Below, one piece after another: positions 8,554 through 16,215 of a DNA stretch of 64,000 nucleotides. The translations under genes were made by a program, and so were the position numbers. Each line of letters opens with the position of its first letter. Positions within the stretch are counted from its first letter, which is position 1. Below the pieces are notes generated by a model. It was not told the DNA's origin, searched no databases, and saw nothing but the letters and a program-made list of their open reading frames with translations. The DNA is from Bacillota bacterium (GTDB taxonomy: Bacteria; Vulcanimicrobiota; JAJTBE01): assembly GCA_021287065.1 (NCBI GenBank), contig JAJTBE010000125.1:26609-90608 (forward strand). Reading direction: 5' to 3'.

Positions 8554-8997
8554 ATGCCTTATTTGGAATCGGAAATATTTATCAAAGGCAACCCCGCCGA
8601 TATTTATGATATTGCGGTCGATATGGAAAAATTTCCGGAATATATGGAAGATGTGGAAGAAGTCAATATTCTTGAGAGAAATGGAGATGTTAACATTTCC
8701 GAATGGGTTACAAATATTGACGGCACACCTATTATCTGGACTGAAGAAGACAGATTCGACAGCAAAAATCTTTCCATCAGTTATAAAATGATTGAGGGAG
8801 ACCTCGATAAATTCGAAGGTGAGTGGAAATTCACTCCCAGCGAAGAAGGCTGCCAGGTAGTGCTTAGTGTGGATTATGATTTTGGTATGCCTTCACTCAC
8901 AGAACTTATAGGAGCCACTCTGGAATCAAAACTCAGAGAGAATTGCCAGATGATGCTCGTTGGTATGAAAAAGAAAATCGAAGGCTCAAACAATTAG
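8554..8997 (+). CDS. SRPBCC (Coq10/polyketide cyclase-like) protein
   Basis: This 147-residue cytoplasmic protein fits the START/Bet v1-like SRPBCC fold, with the helix-grip opening typical of Coq10 and oligoketide cyclases (VDMEKFPEYMEDVEEV near residues 22-37) and the long C-terminal helix. Such proteins hold hydrophobic ligands and are often not enzymes. It is 17 bases behind the aminotransferase gene (GGAGG ribosome binding site) and 12 bases ahead of the reductase homologue. I infer that it binds or presents an acyl or other hydrophobic intermediate of the same pathway. The ligand cannot be told from sequence. Confidence 0.82.
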   Translation: MPYLESEIFIKGNPADIYDIAVDMEKFPEYMEDVEEVNILERNGDVNISEWVTNIDGTPIIWTEEDRFDSKNLSISYKMIEGDLDKFEGEWKFTPSEEGCQVVLSVDYDFGMPSLTELIGATLESKLRENCQMMLVGMKKKIEGSNN

Positions 8998-9009
8998 CGG
9001 GAGGCTCAT

Positions 9010-10110
9010 TTGAATAAGTTTGCCTTTTTAATACACCCTCTGGATTTACAGGATGTCGTCAGGCTTGAACCAAAAGCTGCAAATAAAAGACTCGCGCTTA
9101 TTGAAAAAGTCCTCGAATGGATGCCTGTACATAAAAGATCCGACATAACAGGGATAAAATCAATTACCGGCGCTCAGATTGAAGGCTGGTTCATCGCTGT
9201 GCCTTTCCTTCCAAGCCAGTTTATAGGTATGGACAGGAATTATATCCTTGGTGAAATCACCAAGGGAGTTAAGCTTGCTGAAGAACTTGGAGCTTCAATC
9301 GTAGGACTCGGCGGTTTTACTTCCGTTGTGGGCGATGCCGGTATCACAGTGTCGAAAGCCACAAAAATAGCTGTTACAAGCGGCAATTCATATACAATCG
9401 CCACGGCTCTTGAAGGCTCTCTGATTGCTGCGGAAAAAATGGGCATAAATATTGAGGATGCACATGTTTCCGTTATCGGAGCTTCGGGTTCAATAGGAAA
9501 AGCCTGCGCACAGTTCCTTGTAAGCAGATGCAAAAGTATGACTCTGATAGCGAGATCCGAAATAAGACTGGAAAATCTTGCTGAAATTATCAGGGAAAAC
9601 TATGGTAAGGAAGTTGAAATTTCTACTGATATCTCTGCCGGAATCAAACACGCCGATATAGTAATTACAGCCACATCAAGCTCAGGAAACATCATTATGG
9701 CTGAAGATCTGAAACCCGGCTCGGTGGTATGTGATGTTTCACTGCCCCATGATGTATCCCGGGAAGTTCAGAAACTCAGACCTGATGTGCTTGTAATCGA
9801 AGGCGGCGTTGTACAGGTCCCCGGAGAGAATGTCAACTTTAATTATGATTTTGGATATCCTTCCAATGTTTCTCTTGCTTGTATGGCTGAAACAATGATC
9901 CTCGCACTTGAGGGGAAATTTGAAAATTACAGTCTCGGCAGAGGCATAAAACTTGAGAAGGTAGAAGAAATAAACAGACTCGCCAAAAAGCATGGTTTTA
10001 AACTTGCAGGTTTCAGAAGTTTTGATCAGTTTATCACTGAGGAAAAATTTGAAGAAATCAGAAGGGCGGCTGAACAGAAACTGGTGAAACCGAGGGGTGA
10101 ACGGGCTTGA
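9010..10110 (+). CDS. Homologue of cyanobacterial long-chain acyl-ACP reductase (AAR)
   Basis: The 366-residue product starts at TTG 9010 behind GGGAGG. It resembles cyanobacterial acyl-[ACP] reductase along its length: SITGAQIEGWFI (51-62), LGGFTSV (100-106), TSGNSYT (123-129), a Rossmann loop VIGASGSIG (155-163), EGGVV (264-268) and, near the end, CMAETM (291-296) followed by GRGIKLEKV and KHGF. C291 falls where cyanobacterial AAR has the cysteine that forms the acyl-enzyme, so thioester reduction to an aldehyde is plausible. No aldehyde-deformylating oxygenase, the usual cyanobacterial partner, is in the window. Automatic pipelines may label it shikimate dehydrogenase-like. Its stop overlaps the next start. 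Confidence 0.78.
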   Translation: MNKFAFLIHPLDLQDVVRLEPKAANKRLALIEKVLEWMPVHKRSDITGIKSITGAQIEGWFIAVPFLPSQFIGMDRNYILGEITKGVKLAEELGASIVGLGGFTSVVGDAGITVSKATKIAVTSGNSYTIATALEGSLIAAEKMGINIEDAHVSVIGASGSIGKACAQFLVSRCKSMTLIARSEIRLENLAEIIRENYGKEVEISTDISAGIKHADIVITATSSSGNIIMAEDLKPGSVVCDVSLPHDVSREVQKLRPDVLVIEGGVVQVPGENVNFNYDFGYPSNVSLACMAETMILALEGKFENYSLGRGIKLEKVEEINRLAKKHGFKLAGFRSFDQFITEEKFEEIRRAAEQKLVKPRGERA

Positions 10111-11090
10111 AAAAGATAGTAAGCATCAGCCTTGGATCTTCAAAAAGAGATCATGAAGCAGAAGTTGAATTTCTGGGAGAAAAATTTCTTCTGGCAAGAA
10201 GAGGCGTTGACGGAGATTTCCGCAAAGCTCAGCTTCTTCTCAGGGAAATTGACGGAACAGTGGACGCTATAGGACTTGGCGGAACTGATATCTATCTCTA
10301 TTCCAAATCCAAAAGATATGAGCTGAAATACGGCGTCAGACTGATGAAAGAAGTTAAAAAGTCGGTTGTTGTTGACGGCAGCGGCTTAAAGAACAGTCTG
10401 GAGAGAAAGGTTATCCATGATCTCAATCTTCAGTCCGGTTTTTCTTTCAAAGACAGAAAAACTTTAATGGTCTGCGGAATGGACAGGTTTGGAATGGCTG
10501 AAGCTCTTGTTGGTGCAGGCGCTCAGGTTATCTTCGGAGATCTGATTTTCGCCCTTGAGAAGGATATGCCGATCCTTACCCTCGATGAACTTGAAGTTCA
10601 GGCTGACAATCTGCTGCCTGAAATAAGCAAGCTGCCCATCGGCCTGATTTACCCTGTGGGGCAGAAACAGGAAACATACGCCGTTCTTGAGGAAAAATAT
10701 ACCAAATATTACCGCTGGGCTGAGTTCATCACCGGCGACTACCACTATATCAGAAGATACCTGCCTGAAAGACTCGACGGCAGAATTATCATCACAAATA
10801 CGGTAACACCGGCAGATATCGAAATATTGAAGGAAAAGGGACTCCGATATCTAATAACCACAACCCCGGATATTGCCGGCAGATCATTCGGCACCAATGT
10901 TCTTGAAGCGGTTATGCTTTCCATTCTCGGAAAGAAATGGGAAGATGCCACTGAAAAGGATTATCTCGATCTGATTGAGAAACTCAATATGAAACCCCGA
11001 ATGGTTGAATTAAATCCGGATCTGCCATATACTGAAACAATGAAAATTGAGGAATTGCTTGCAACATCTGAAAAGGTTTCCAAAGTATAA
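10107..11090 (+). CDS. Conserved protein of the type often labelled quinate 5-dehydrogenase; function unknown
   Basis: The 327-residue product starts at TTG 10107, overlapping the stop of the reductase homologue by four bases. That is translational coupling and implies linked function. Similar proteins are, to my recollection, automatically named quinate/shikimate 5-dehydrogenase, but I see no support for quinate as substrate here. A Rossmann-like stretch sits at about 119-147 (CGMDRFGMAEALVGAGA, then FGDL with an acid at the end of strand two). An N-terminal IGLGGTD segment (55-61) and ITTTPDI later suggest further nucleotide or phosphate loops. There is no signal peptide or membrane segment. 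It may be a second dehydrogenase or an accessory protein of the pathway. Confidence 0.7.
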   Translation: MKKIVSISLGSSKRDHEAEVEFLGEKFLLARRGVDGDFRKAQLLLREIDGTVDAIGLGGTDIYLYSKSKRYELKYGVRLMKEVKKSVVVDGSGLKNSLERKVIHDLNLQSGFSFKDRKTLMVCGMDRFGMAEALVGAGAQVIFGDLIFALEKDMPILTLDELEVQADNLLPEISKLPIGLIYPVGQKQETYAVLEEKYTKYYRWAEFITGDYHYIRRYLPERLDGRIIITNTVTPADIEILKEKGLRYLITTTPDIAGRSFGTNVLEAVMLSILGKKWEDATEKDYLDLIEKLNMKPRMVELNPDLPYTETMKIEELLATSEKVSKV

Positions 11091-11107
11091 AGGAGTTGAC
11101 TATATAA

Positions 11108-11632
11108 ATGACTGAAAAGAAACAGAAACTGACCAAAGACGGTTACAAAGAGCTTGAAAAACAGCTTAAATATCTCAAAAGCAAAGTGCGTCAGGAAGTA
11201 GCGGAGAGAATCAGACAGTCCAAAGAGTTCGGAGAAATCGGCGAAAACATCGAATATGAAAACGCCAAATCCGAACAGGCAAGAGTTGAGCAGGAAATTA
11301 TGAAAATCGAAAAGATCCTGCGCAATGCCGAAATTATTGCCAAAAAAGAAGAAGTGGCAACCAATGTTGAAGTCGGCGTTATTGTAAAAGCAAAATATGT
11401 CGAAGAGGAACAGGTTGTTACCTTCGAAATAGTCGGCACAACAGAATCAGATCCGCTTCACAATCCCCCCAGAATTTCCGACGAATCACCAATCGGAAGA
11501 GCTCTTGTTGAAGCTACAATTACTGAAGAAGGAAAGAAAATCGGCGCTGAAAAGGGACAGATCGTTGAAGTGGAAACACCTCTCGGAATGGCTCATTACG
11601 AAGTGCTGGAAATTCTCCCCTCAAGCAACTAA
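11108..11632 (+). CDS. greA: Transcription elongation factor GreA
   Basis: GreA binds in the secondary channel of RNA polymerase and stimulates cleavage of backtracked transcripts. The 174-residue product shows the N-terminal coiled coil (LTKDGYKELEKQLKYL) with the acidic tip region SKEFGEIGENIEYENA, and the FKBP-like C-terminal domain with the conserved SPIGRALV and LGMAHYEVLEI segments. It is slightly longer than E. coli GreA (158), mainly at the C-terminus and in the mid-region. It begins 17 bases after the quinate-dehydrogenase-like gene and ends at a strong terminator, so it is the last gene of that unit. Confidence 0.95.
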   Translation: MTEKKQKLTKDGYKELEKQLKYLKSKVRQEVAERIRQSKEFGEIGENIEYENAKSEQARVEQEIMKIEKILRNAEIIAKKEEVATNVEVGVIVKAKYVEEEQVVTFEIVGTTESDPLHNPPRISDESPIGRALVEATITEEGKKIGAEKGQIVEVETPLGMAHYEVLEILPSSN

Positions 11633-11646
11633 ATTTTTGCAAATAA

Positions 11647-11709
11647 AGAGGGGCTGTCCCGGGAACCGGATTTTACTCAAAATTCCGACTCCGGGGACAG
11701 CCCCTTTTT
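11647..11709 (+). terminator. Strong Rho-independent terminator after greA
   Basis: GGGGCTGTCCC (from 11650) pairs with GGGGACAGCCCC (11693-11704) and is followed by TTTTT. The intervening bases also form a shorter inner stem (CCGGA with TCCGG). It separates the converging greA and nicotinamidase genes, and could act weakly in the other direction. Confidence 0.92.
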
Positions 11710-11727
11710 GATTGTATTTGAATTTGG

Positions 11728-12459
11728 TTAGTCTTCTATGGATTTAACCACCTTTACACCATTCAGCATAAGGTGGTAAAGGAAAATCATGTGCATAAGG
11801 TCTCCGGGGTGGGGGACCGCACCAAACTGTTTTGCTGTATCCACAGGCATATCGTAAGTTTCCACTGCATTTGCCGGGACAATGACTTCCCAGGGAAGCC
11901 CCATTGAGTTTGCAAAAAACCTCAGACTCATAGCCAGATGGTATGTACAGAGGTCTGTGCAGTCACCAATGATTATAATCTTACGGAGTGCTTTTTTCAT
12001 AAGCCATTTTTCAAGATCCGTATCGATGAATGAGTTGACGGAATTTTTGGTGATAATTGCCATCTCGTTGTAAAAGGGAAGATCTCTGAATTCCCTTATG
12101 GAGAGTGATTCCTCAGAATCCTTGGTGCAATGGGGCGGAAAGGAGTTAAACTCAAGAGCTTCATCAGGATGGGAATCCTGAACCAGGGCAATATGCCTGA
12201 TTCCTTTGTTGTACGCCTTTTCCACAAGTTCCACAGAAGCGGGTATTATGCCGGCGATTCTGTCTGAAGCCAGAACTCCTGTACGGCAGAATCCTTCGAT
12301 AAGATCAACGGAAATCAGCGCTGTCTTATTCTCGCCCCCTGCATCTTTGATGATTTCGTCAAGAGAAATAGGTTTGAGATTTTCTTCCATCTCTTTGAGA
12401 TATCCGAAAAACGGACGGTTTTTTTCCATAAAATCGTTAATATCCTGAATGTACGGCAT
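11728..12459 (-). CDS. pncA: Nicotinamidase (isochorismatase-like cysteine hydrolase)
   Basis: This enzyme hydrolyses nicotinamide to nicotinate for NAD salvage. From ATG 12459 it has 243 residues; an in-frame ATG at 12468 is also possible, but the GGAAAGG ribosome binding site fits 12459 better. The catalytic triad is visible as D52 (SVDLIEGF), K138 (ITKNS) and C171 (DCTDLC). The metal site of nicotinamidases appears as QDSH (Asp and His) and PPHC (His), which separates it from other isochorismatase-family hydrolases. It follows pncB by about 30 bases, and together they form the nicotinamide to nicotinate mononucleotide branch (Preiss-Handler entry). Confidence 0.87.
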   Translation of the reverse strand: MPYIQDINDFMEKNRPFFGYLKEMEENLKPISLDEIIKDAGGENKTALISVDLIEGFCRTGVLASDRIAGIIPASVELVEKAYNKGIRHIALVQDSHPDEALEFNSFPPHCTKDSEESLSIREFRDLPFYNEMAIITKNSVNSFIDTDLEKWLMKKALRKIIIIGDCTDLCTYHLAMSLRFFANSMGLPWEVIVPANAVETYDMPVDTAKQFGAVPHPGDLMHMIFLYHLMLNGVKVVKSIED

Positions 12460-12489
12460 AACAATCATCCTTTCCGCCGGGTATTTATG

Positions 12490-13659
12490 TTAATCAACAA
12501 GGTCCAGTCTGGGGTTGGGTTTGTATTTTCTTCCCACTTTTGCACAAGGGATCCATTCTTCATTTTCTTTCATCATAACGATGTCAGCGGTGAAATCATA
12601 GCATCCCTGAAGCAGCGCTGAGCCTACGGCATATACATCCACAGGAACCTGAAGGTTTTCAAACAGTTTGATTTTTTCAGGTGTAAAGCCGCCGGAAACA
12701 ACTATCTTTACCCAGTCATAGCCGGCTTCGTCAAGGGCGGTTCTTACTTTTTTTACAAGTTTGGGATTGACACCGGTAGGTGGAAAAACTGACATGTCTT
12801 CCCACAGTGATTTGTCAACCATGGTGCCGGAAGTGTCGAGTCTGATTCCCCAGAGTTTTTTTCCGAGGGCTTTGGCGCAGGCAAGGGAAGTGTTGACCGA
12901 ATCATTTTCGAAATCAACCAGTGCAATGACATTTATGTCGGGATCTATATGTTCCGCAAATTTTACTGTAGCTTTAACCGTATCTCCGCCGTATGATGCG
13001 ATTAAGCCGTGGGGGATGGTTCCGAGACCATGGGAGCCCCACCATTCACCCTGTGCATCTGTTGAAACGCCGAGGGCGCCGGTAATATATGCAGCGTAGC
13101 CGTCGCCTGTCTGAACCATATGATGATCGAAACGGGCGGGGAAGAAGAGAATCGGTTTGCCGTTTGCAGCCTGAACCACTGCTTTTGTATTTGTAGCTAC
13201 TCTTGTTCTTCTTGAAAGAACTCCGAGATAATCAGTTTCAAGATGGGCAAAAAGTGAATAGTCTCCTTCAATGGTCATTACGCTTTCGAAAGGCTCAATT
13301 GTATCACCATCATAAAGGGCTTTTACTTTCAGCTTGTCCCAGCCGTCAATCCAGTTGCCGTCCTGATCGTAGGTTCCGGTGCACTGTCTGAGGATTGCGA
13401 TAGCTTCGTCAATACCGCAAAGCAGGGCGTTATGGCGCTGAAATACCTGCATAAGCACTGTGGGGTGGTAGTTGTCCTTTTCAAGGATTTCCTTTGCTCT
13501 GTTGAAGTATTTGTCGGAGTAGTAACCTTCTCTCATTTTTTCAAAAGGAAGCTGGAATACTTCAGGATTAAGTCTTACTTTTCGTTCTCTTGGATTCGGA
13601 TCCGGATAGGCACTGTGTTCTGCTGCTTTTTTTCTTAATGCTGCTGCCTGGCTAATCAT
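12490..13659 (-). CDS. pncB: Nicotinate phosphoribosyltransferase
   Basis: The 389-residue product joins nicotinate and PRPP to give nicotinate mononucleotide. The fold and landmarks of the NAPRTase family are clear: YYSDKYFNRA near the N-terminus, a substrate segment with HLETDYLGVLSRRTRVAT, GSHGLGTIPHGLI, and the phosphate-binding SGGFTPEK and AVGSALLQG near the C-terminus. The length matches the shorter bacterial form. It starts at ATG with GGAGG upstream and is the first gene of a two-gene operon with pncA, behind a canonical promoter with a palindromic operator. Confidence 0.95.
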   Translation of the reverse strand: MISQAAALRKKAAEHSAYPDPNPRERKVRLNPEVFQLPFEKMREGYYSDKYFNRAKEILEKDNYHPTVLMQVFQRHNALLCGIDEAIAILRQCTGTYDQDGNWIDGWDKLKVKALYDGDTIEPFESVMTIEGDYSLFAHLETDYLGVLSRRTRVATNTKAVVQAANGKPILFFPARFDHHMVQTGDGYAAYITGALGVSTDAQGEWWGSHGLGTIPHGLIASYGGDTVKATVKFAEHIDPDINVIALVDFENDSVNTSLACAKALGKKLWGIRLDTSGTMVDKSLWEDMSVFPPTGVNPKLVKKVRTALDEAGYDWVKIVVSGGFTPEKIKLFENLQVPVDVYAVGSALLQGCYDFTADIVMMKENEEWIPCAKVGRKYKPNPRLDLVD

Positions 13660-13772
13660 ATGACATCCTCCTTATTTAATCCCTATGCAGGTGATTTTTA
13701 CAAATTTTTCCGTAGATTCGGGAAAACTCACTATTTTCCTTCATCTTTTCGAAAATCCGTTTCATTTATTTA

Positions 13773-13824
13773 TAGTGTATTATTTACACTAACTATATTA
13801 TAAATGAATTTGGCATAATGTCAA
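13773..13824 (-). promoter_or_regulatory. pncB-pncA promoter with palindromic operator
   Basis: On the minus strand TTGACA (13819-13824) and TATAAT (13797-13802) are separated by 16 bases, a near-perfect sigma-70 promoter. Directly downstream, over the expected transcription start, lies the perfect inverted repeat TAGTGTA-N5-TACACTA (13773-13779 and 13785-13791). A repressor bound there would block initiation. NAD salvage genes are controlled in other bacteria by NrtR or NiaR; which regulator acts here is not visible, as none is encoded in the window. Confidence 0.85.
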
Positions 13825-13831
13825 TAGATTG

Positions 13832-13883
13832 TGAAATAAAAAACAATCTGTTTGCATTTTCATCATTCAGCAGACAGATTGTT
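13832..13883 (-). terminator. Rho-independent terminator of the Cys-rich membrane protein pair
   Basis: On the minus strand AACAATCTGT and ACAGATTGTT form a perfect ten-base stem followed by TTTTTATTT. It ends the 14602/13902 transcript immediately before the pncB promoter. Confidence 0.88.
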
Positions 13884-13901
13884 CAGGGCGGTTCTTCCGA
13901 A

Positions 13902-14573
13902 TCACGCATTATCGGCAGTGATTAAGGAAGTTCCGCATTTTTCGCAGAACTGGCTTCCCGGTATGTTTTCGATGCTGCAGGAAGAACAGATTATCGGTTC
14001 CGGATTGTTTTTGTTCGGATTGAATACAGCATTTGTCTGAAAATCATCATAAACATCTTTGTATCGTTTGTCCGGGAAAAGCAATACAGAATAGTCTTTT
14101 TTTATGCTGCTGTAAAGTGGGGAATTTTTTGTTATAAGACAATAGATTCTTGGAAAAATCATTGTTATCAGCAACATTAAAATTACTGCCGTAATCCACT
14201 GGGTTTCTTTAAGAAAAAATCCTGCAAATATCCCGCAAACAAACATAACTGCAAGATTTATATATTTTAGCAATTTTTTCTGGTATTCGAATTCTTTGTT
14301 GCAATCGTCACAAAATCTCATATTGATAACCTGTTTGCCCGAAAATATGAAATTGCCGACAACAAGTGAGAGCACCATTGCATAAATAAGATATTGGTCA
14401 AGCTTTGCTGCTATAATCACAGATGTGATTGTCAGCAAGATAAACGAAATGGGATAAATATTTATCAGGGGCCACGGATAAGCTTTTGTGTCTGTTCTGT
14501 CAACACAAATCATGCAATTTTCCGGTAGATGATCCTTTTTAATAATATCAGTGCTGATTTTAATCTTTACCAA
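13902..14573 (-). CDS. Cys-rich membrane protein with C-terminal zinc ribbon
   Basis: The start is placed at TTG 14573, behind AAGGTGA. This aligns its N-terminus with the paralogue upstream; a longer form from 14597 lacks a ribosome binding site. The product of about 223 residues has an N-terminal CMIC pair, two hydrophobic hairpins (about 40-80 and 105-145), and between them a FCDDCNKEF cysteine pair. The C-terminus adds a zinc ribbon C-x2-C-x11-C-x2-C (from ICSSCS to FCEKCG) that the paralogue lacks. I do not recognise a family. The arrangement suggests membrane anchoring with metal-binding cytoplasmic parts. Confidence 0.75.
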   Translation of the reverse strand: MVKIKISTDIIKKDHLPENCMICVDRTDTKAYPWPLINIYPISFILLTITSVIIAAKLDQYLIYAMVLSLVVGNFIFSGKQVINMRFCDDCNKEFEYQKKLLKYINLAVMFVCGIFAGFFLKETQWITAVILMLLITMIFPRIYCLITKNSPLYSSIKKDYSVLLFPDKRYKDVYDDFQTNAVFNPNKNNPEPIICSSCSIENIPGSQFCEKCGTSLITADNA

Positions 14574-14601
14574 TTTATTCACCTTTGATTTAATCAATAT
14601 T

Positions 14602-15156
14602 TTATTTTTTTGTTTTCAGTTTAATTCCGTCAAGTATCTGCTGGTATTTTTCATCAGGGAAAAACCACAATGAATAGTCTTTTTTCATATCCAGATTGAT
14701 GGGGTATTTTTTCACTATTCTGCCATAAATTCCGGGGATAATTACAATAGCAAGCATTACTATGATTATTGCTGTGGTCCAGTCCGTTGTTTTCAGAAAA
14801 TATTTTGCCGTAACAAAGGTTGCTATTATGACTGCAAAATTAATCAGCCGGATTACTTTTTTATGAAATTCATAATCTTTATAGCATTTGTCGCAAAATC
14901 TCATGTTAACAACCTGTCTGAGTAAAACTGCAACATTCATAATGAGAAGATATACAATTGCCGCATAGATTAACTGTTCAACCATTCTGAACGCCAGAAG
15001 CGCCACTGTTACAATCAGAAAAATAATTGAAACCATAAAATAATTAAAAACAGGGGATGGATACACTTTGGTATCTTTTTTGTCAACGCATGTCATGCAA
15101 TTTGTCGGGAGCATGTCATTTTTTACTATATCGCTGCTGATTTTGATTATTGCCAC
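14602..15156 (-). CDS. Cys-rich membrane protein, paralogue of the downstream gene
   Basis: The 184-residue product starts at GTG 15156 with GAGGATC upstream. It shares the layout of its neighbour: N-terminal IKISSDIVKND, CMTC pair, two hydrophobic hairpins, an FCDKCYKDYEF pair between them, and the ending KKDYSLWFFPDEKYQ. It stops before the zinc ribbon found in the 13902 gene. The pair looks like a local duplication; function is unknown. The two genes are 28 bases apart and share the terminator at 13832-13883. Confidence 0.75.
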   Translation of the reverse strand: MAIIKISSDIVKNDMLPTNCMTCVDKKDTKVYPSPVFNYFMVSIIFLIVTVALLAFRMVEQLIYAAIVYLLIMNVAVLLRQVVNMRFCDKCYKDYEFHKKVIRLINFAVIIATFVTAKYFLKTTDWTTAIIIVMLAIVIIPGIYGRIVKKYPINLDMKKDYSLWFFPDEKYQQILDGIKLKTKK

Positions 15157-15312
15157 TTTCGATCCTCATATAAGATTTTTTGATTGATTCATGCAGAACC
15201 GGAAAATACCTTTTTCAGGGCAAAAAGGACATTGCCTTTATCGTTCGAAATATCAACCGTATATCTGGTAACTTCAGAGTTGCCGTTTTTATTTGAAGCA
15301 GGGAAGGTTTTT

Positions 15313-16215
15313 ATGGATGAAATGAAAGCCTGTGTTATTTTCAACCCAAGATCAGGCTTGTCGAATAAATGGTTTGGAGTGAGTCCTCTGGAAGATATAG
15401 TGGCTGCATTCGACAGCAGGGGGCTTTCAGTAACAATTATGACGACTGCCCGGGCAGGGCATGGCACCGATCTGGTGCAGGAATCTGTGAAAAGCGGATA
15501 TACCCATGTTCTTGCCTGCGGCGGCGACGGCACAATCAACGAAATCGTAAACGGGCTTGAAGGCAGTGATGTGGTGCTGGGTATTATCCCTATGGGAACG
15601 GAAAATGTACTGGCAAAGGCTATGGGAGTTCCTCAGGATGTACCCGGAGCCTGCGAGCATTTTTTTAATTCTGCGGAAAGGCCTATGGACCTTGGCGTTG
15701 TTAATAACAGAAATTTCATAATGATGTCGGGTGTCGGGCTTGATGCTCAGATAGTTTCGGAAATGGATCCGGCAATGAAAAATGCTCTCGGCAGTTTTGG
15801 ATTTCTGCTCAAAGGAGCATTTAATCTTCTTACTGATGACGGTGAAACTGTGCCGGTGGCAAAAATCAGGCTGATTGATAAGAATCAGGAATTTGAATAT
15901 CCTGCGTGGATGATAATAGCCGGAAATATTGCCAACTACAGCGGAACGGTAAAACTTGCCCTTAATGCTGAAGATGATGACGGAATGCTTGATATTATCG
16001 TTTTTCCATCTATTGATTCTTTTGAAACAATGAAGCAGTTAATCGGAGCCTTTACGGAAACTCATCTTGAAGATGGATCAATTCCTTATTTTACTTCAGG
16101 TGATTTTGAAATAACAACGGATCCGCCATTATACTGTCAGGCAGACGGTGAACTTATCGGAAAAACCCCGGCGAGATACTGGGTGAAAAAAGGAGCCATT
16201 AAGGTTAGATTTTAA
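15313..16215 (+). CDS. Diacylglycerol kinase-family lipid kinase
   Basis: Starting at ATG 15313, with GGGAAGG upstream, gives a 300-residue product, the normal length of DagK/YegS-type kinases; the frame is open back to 15184 but that extension is not conserved-looking. Landmarks are FNPRSG (10-15), the nucleotide-binding GGDGT (70-74) and GTENVLAKAMG (95-105), and a C-terminal beta domain with DGELIGKTPA. It phosphorylates diacylglycerol or a related lipid at the membrane; some relatives make sphingoid- or other lipid phosphates. Its stop overlaps the next start (TAATG), and the genes to 20.4 kb run in the same direction. Confidence 0.88.
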   Translation: MDEMKACVIFNPRSGLSNKWFGVSPLEDIVAAFDSRGLSVTIMTTARAGHGTDLVQESVKSGYTHVLACGGDGTINEIVNGLEGSDVVLGIIPMGTENVLAKAMGVPQDVPGACEHFFNSAERPMDLGVVNNRNFIMMSGVGLDAQIVSEMDPAMKNALGSFGFLLKGAFNLLTDDGETVPVAKIRLIDKNQEFEYPAWMIIAGNIANYSGTVKLALNAEDDDGMLDIIVFPSIDSFETMKQLIGAFTETHLEDGSIPYFTSGDFEITTDPPLYCQADGELIGKTPARYWVKKGAIKVRF

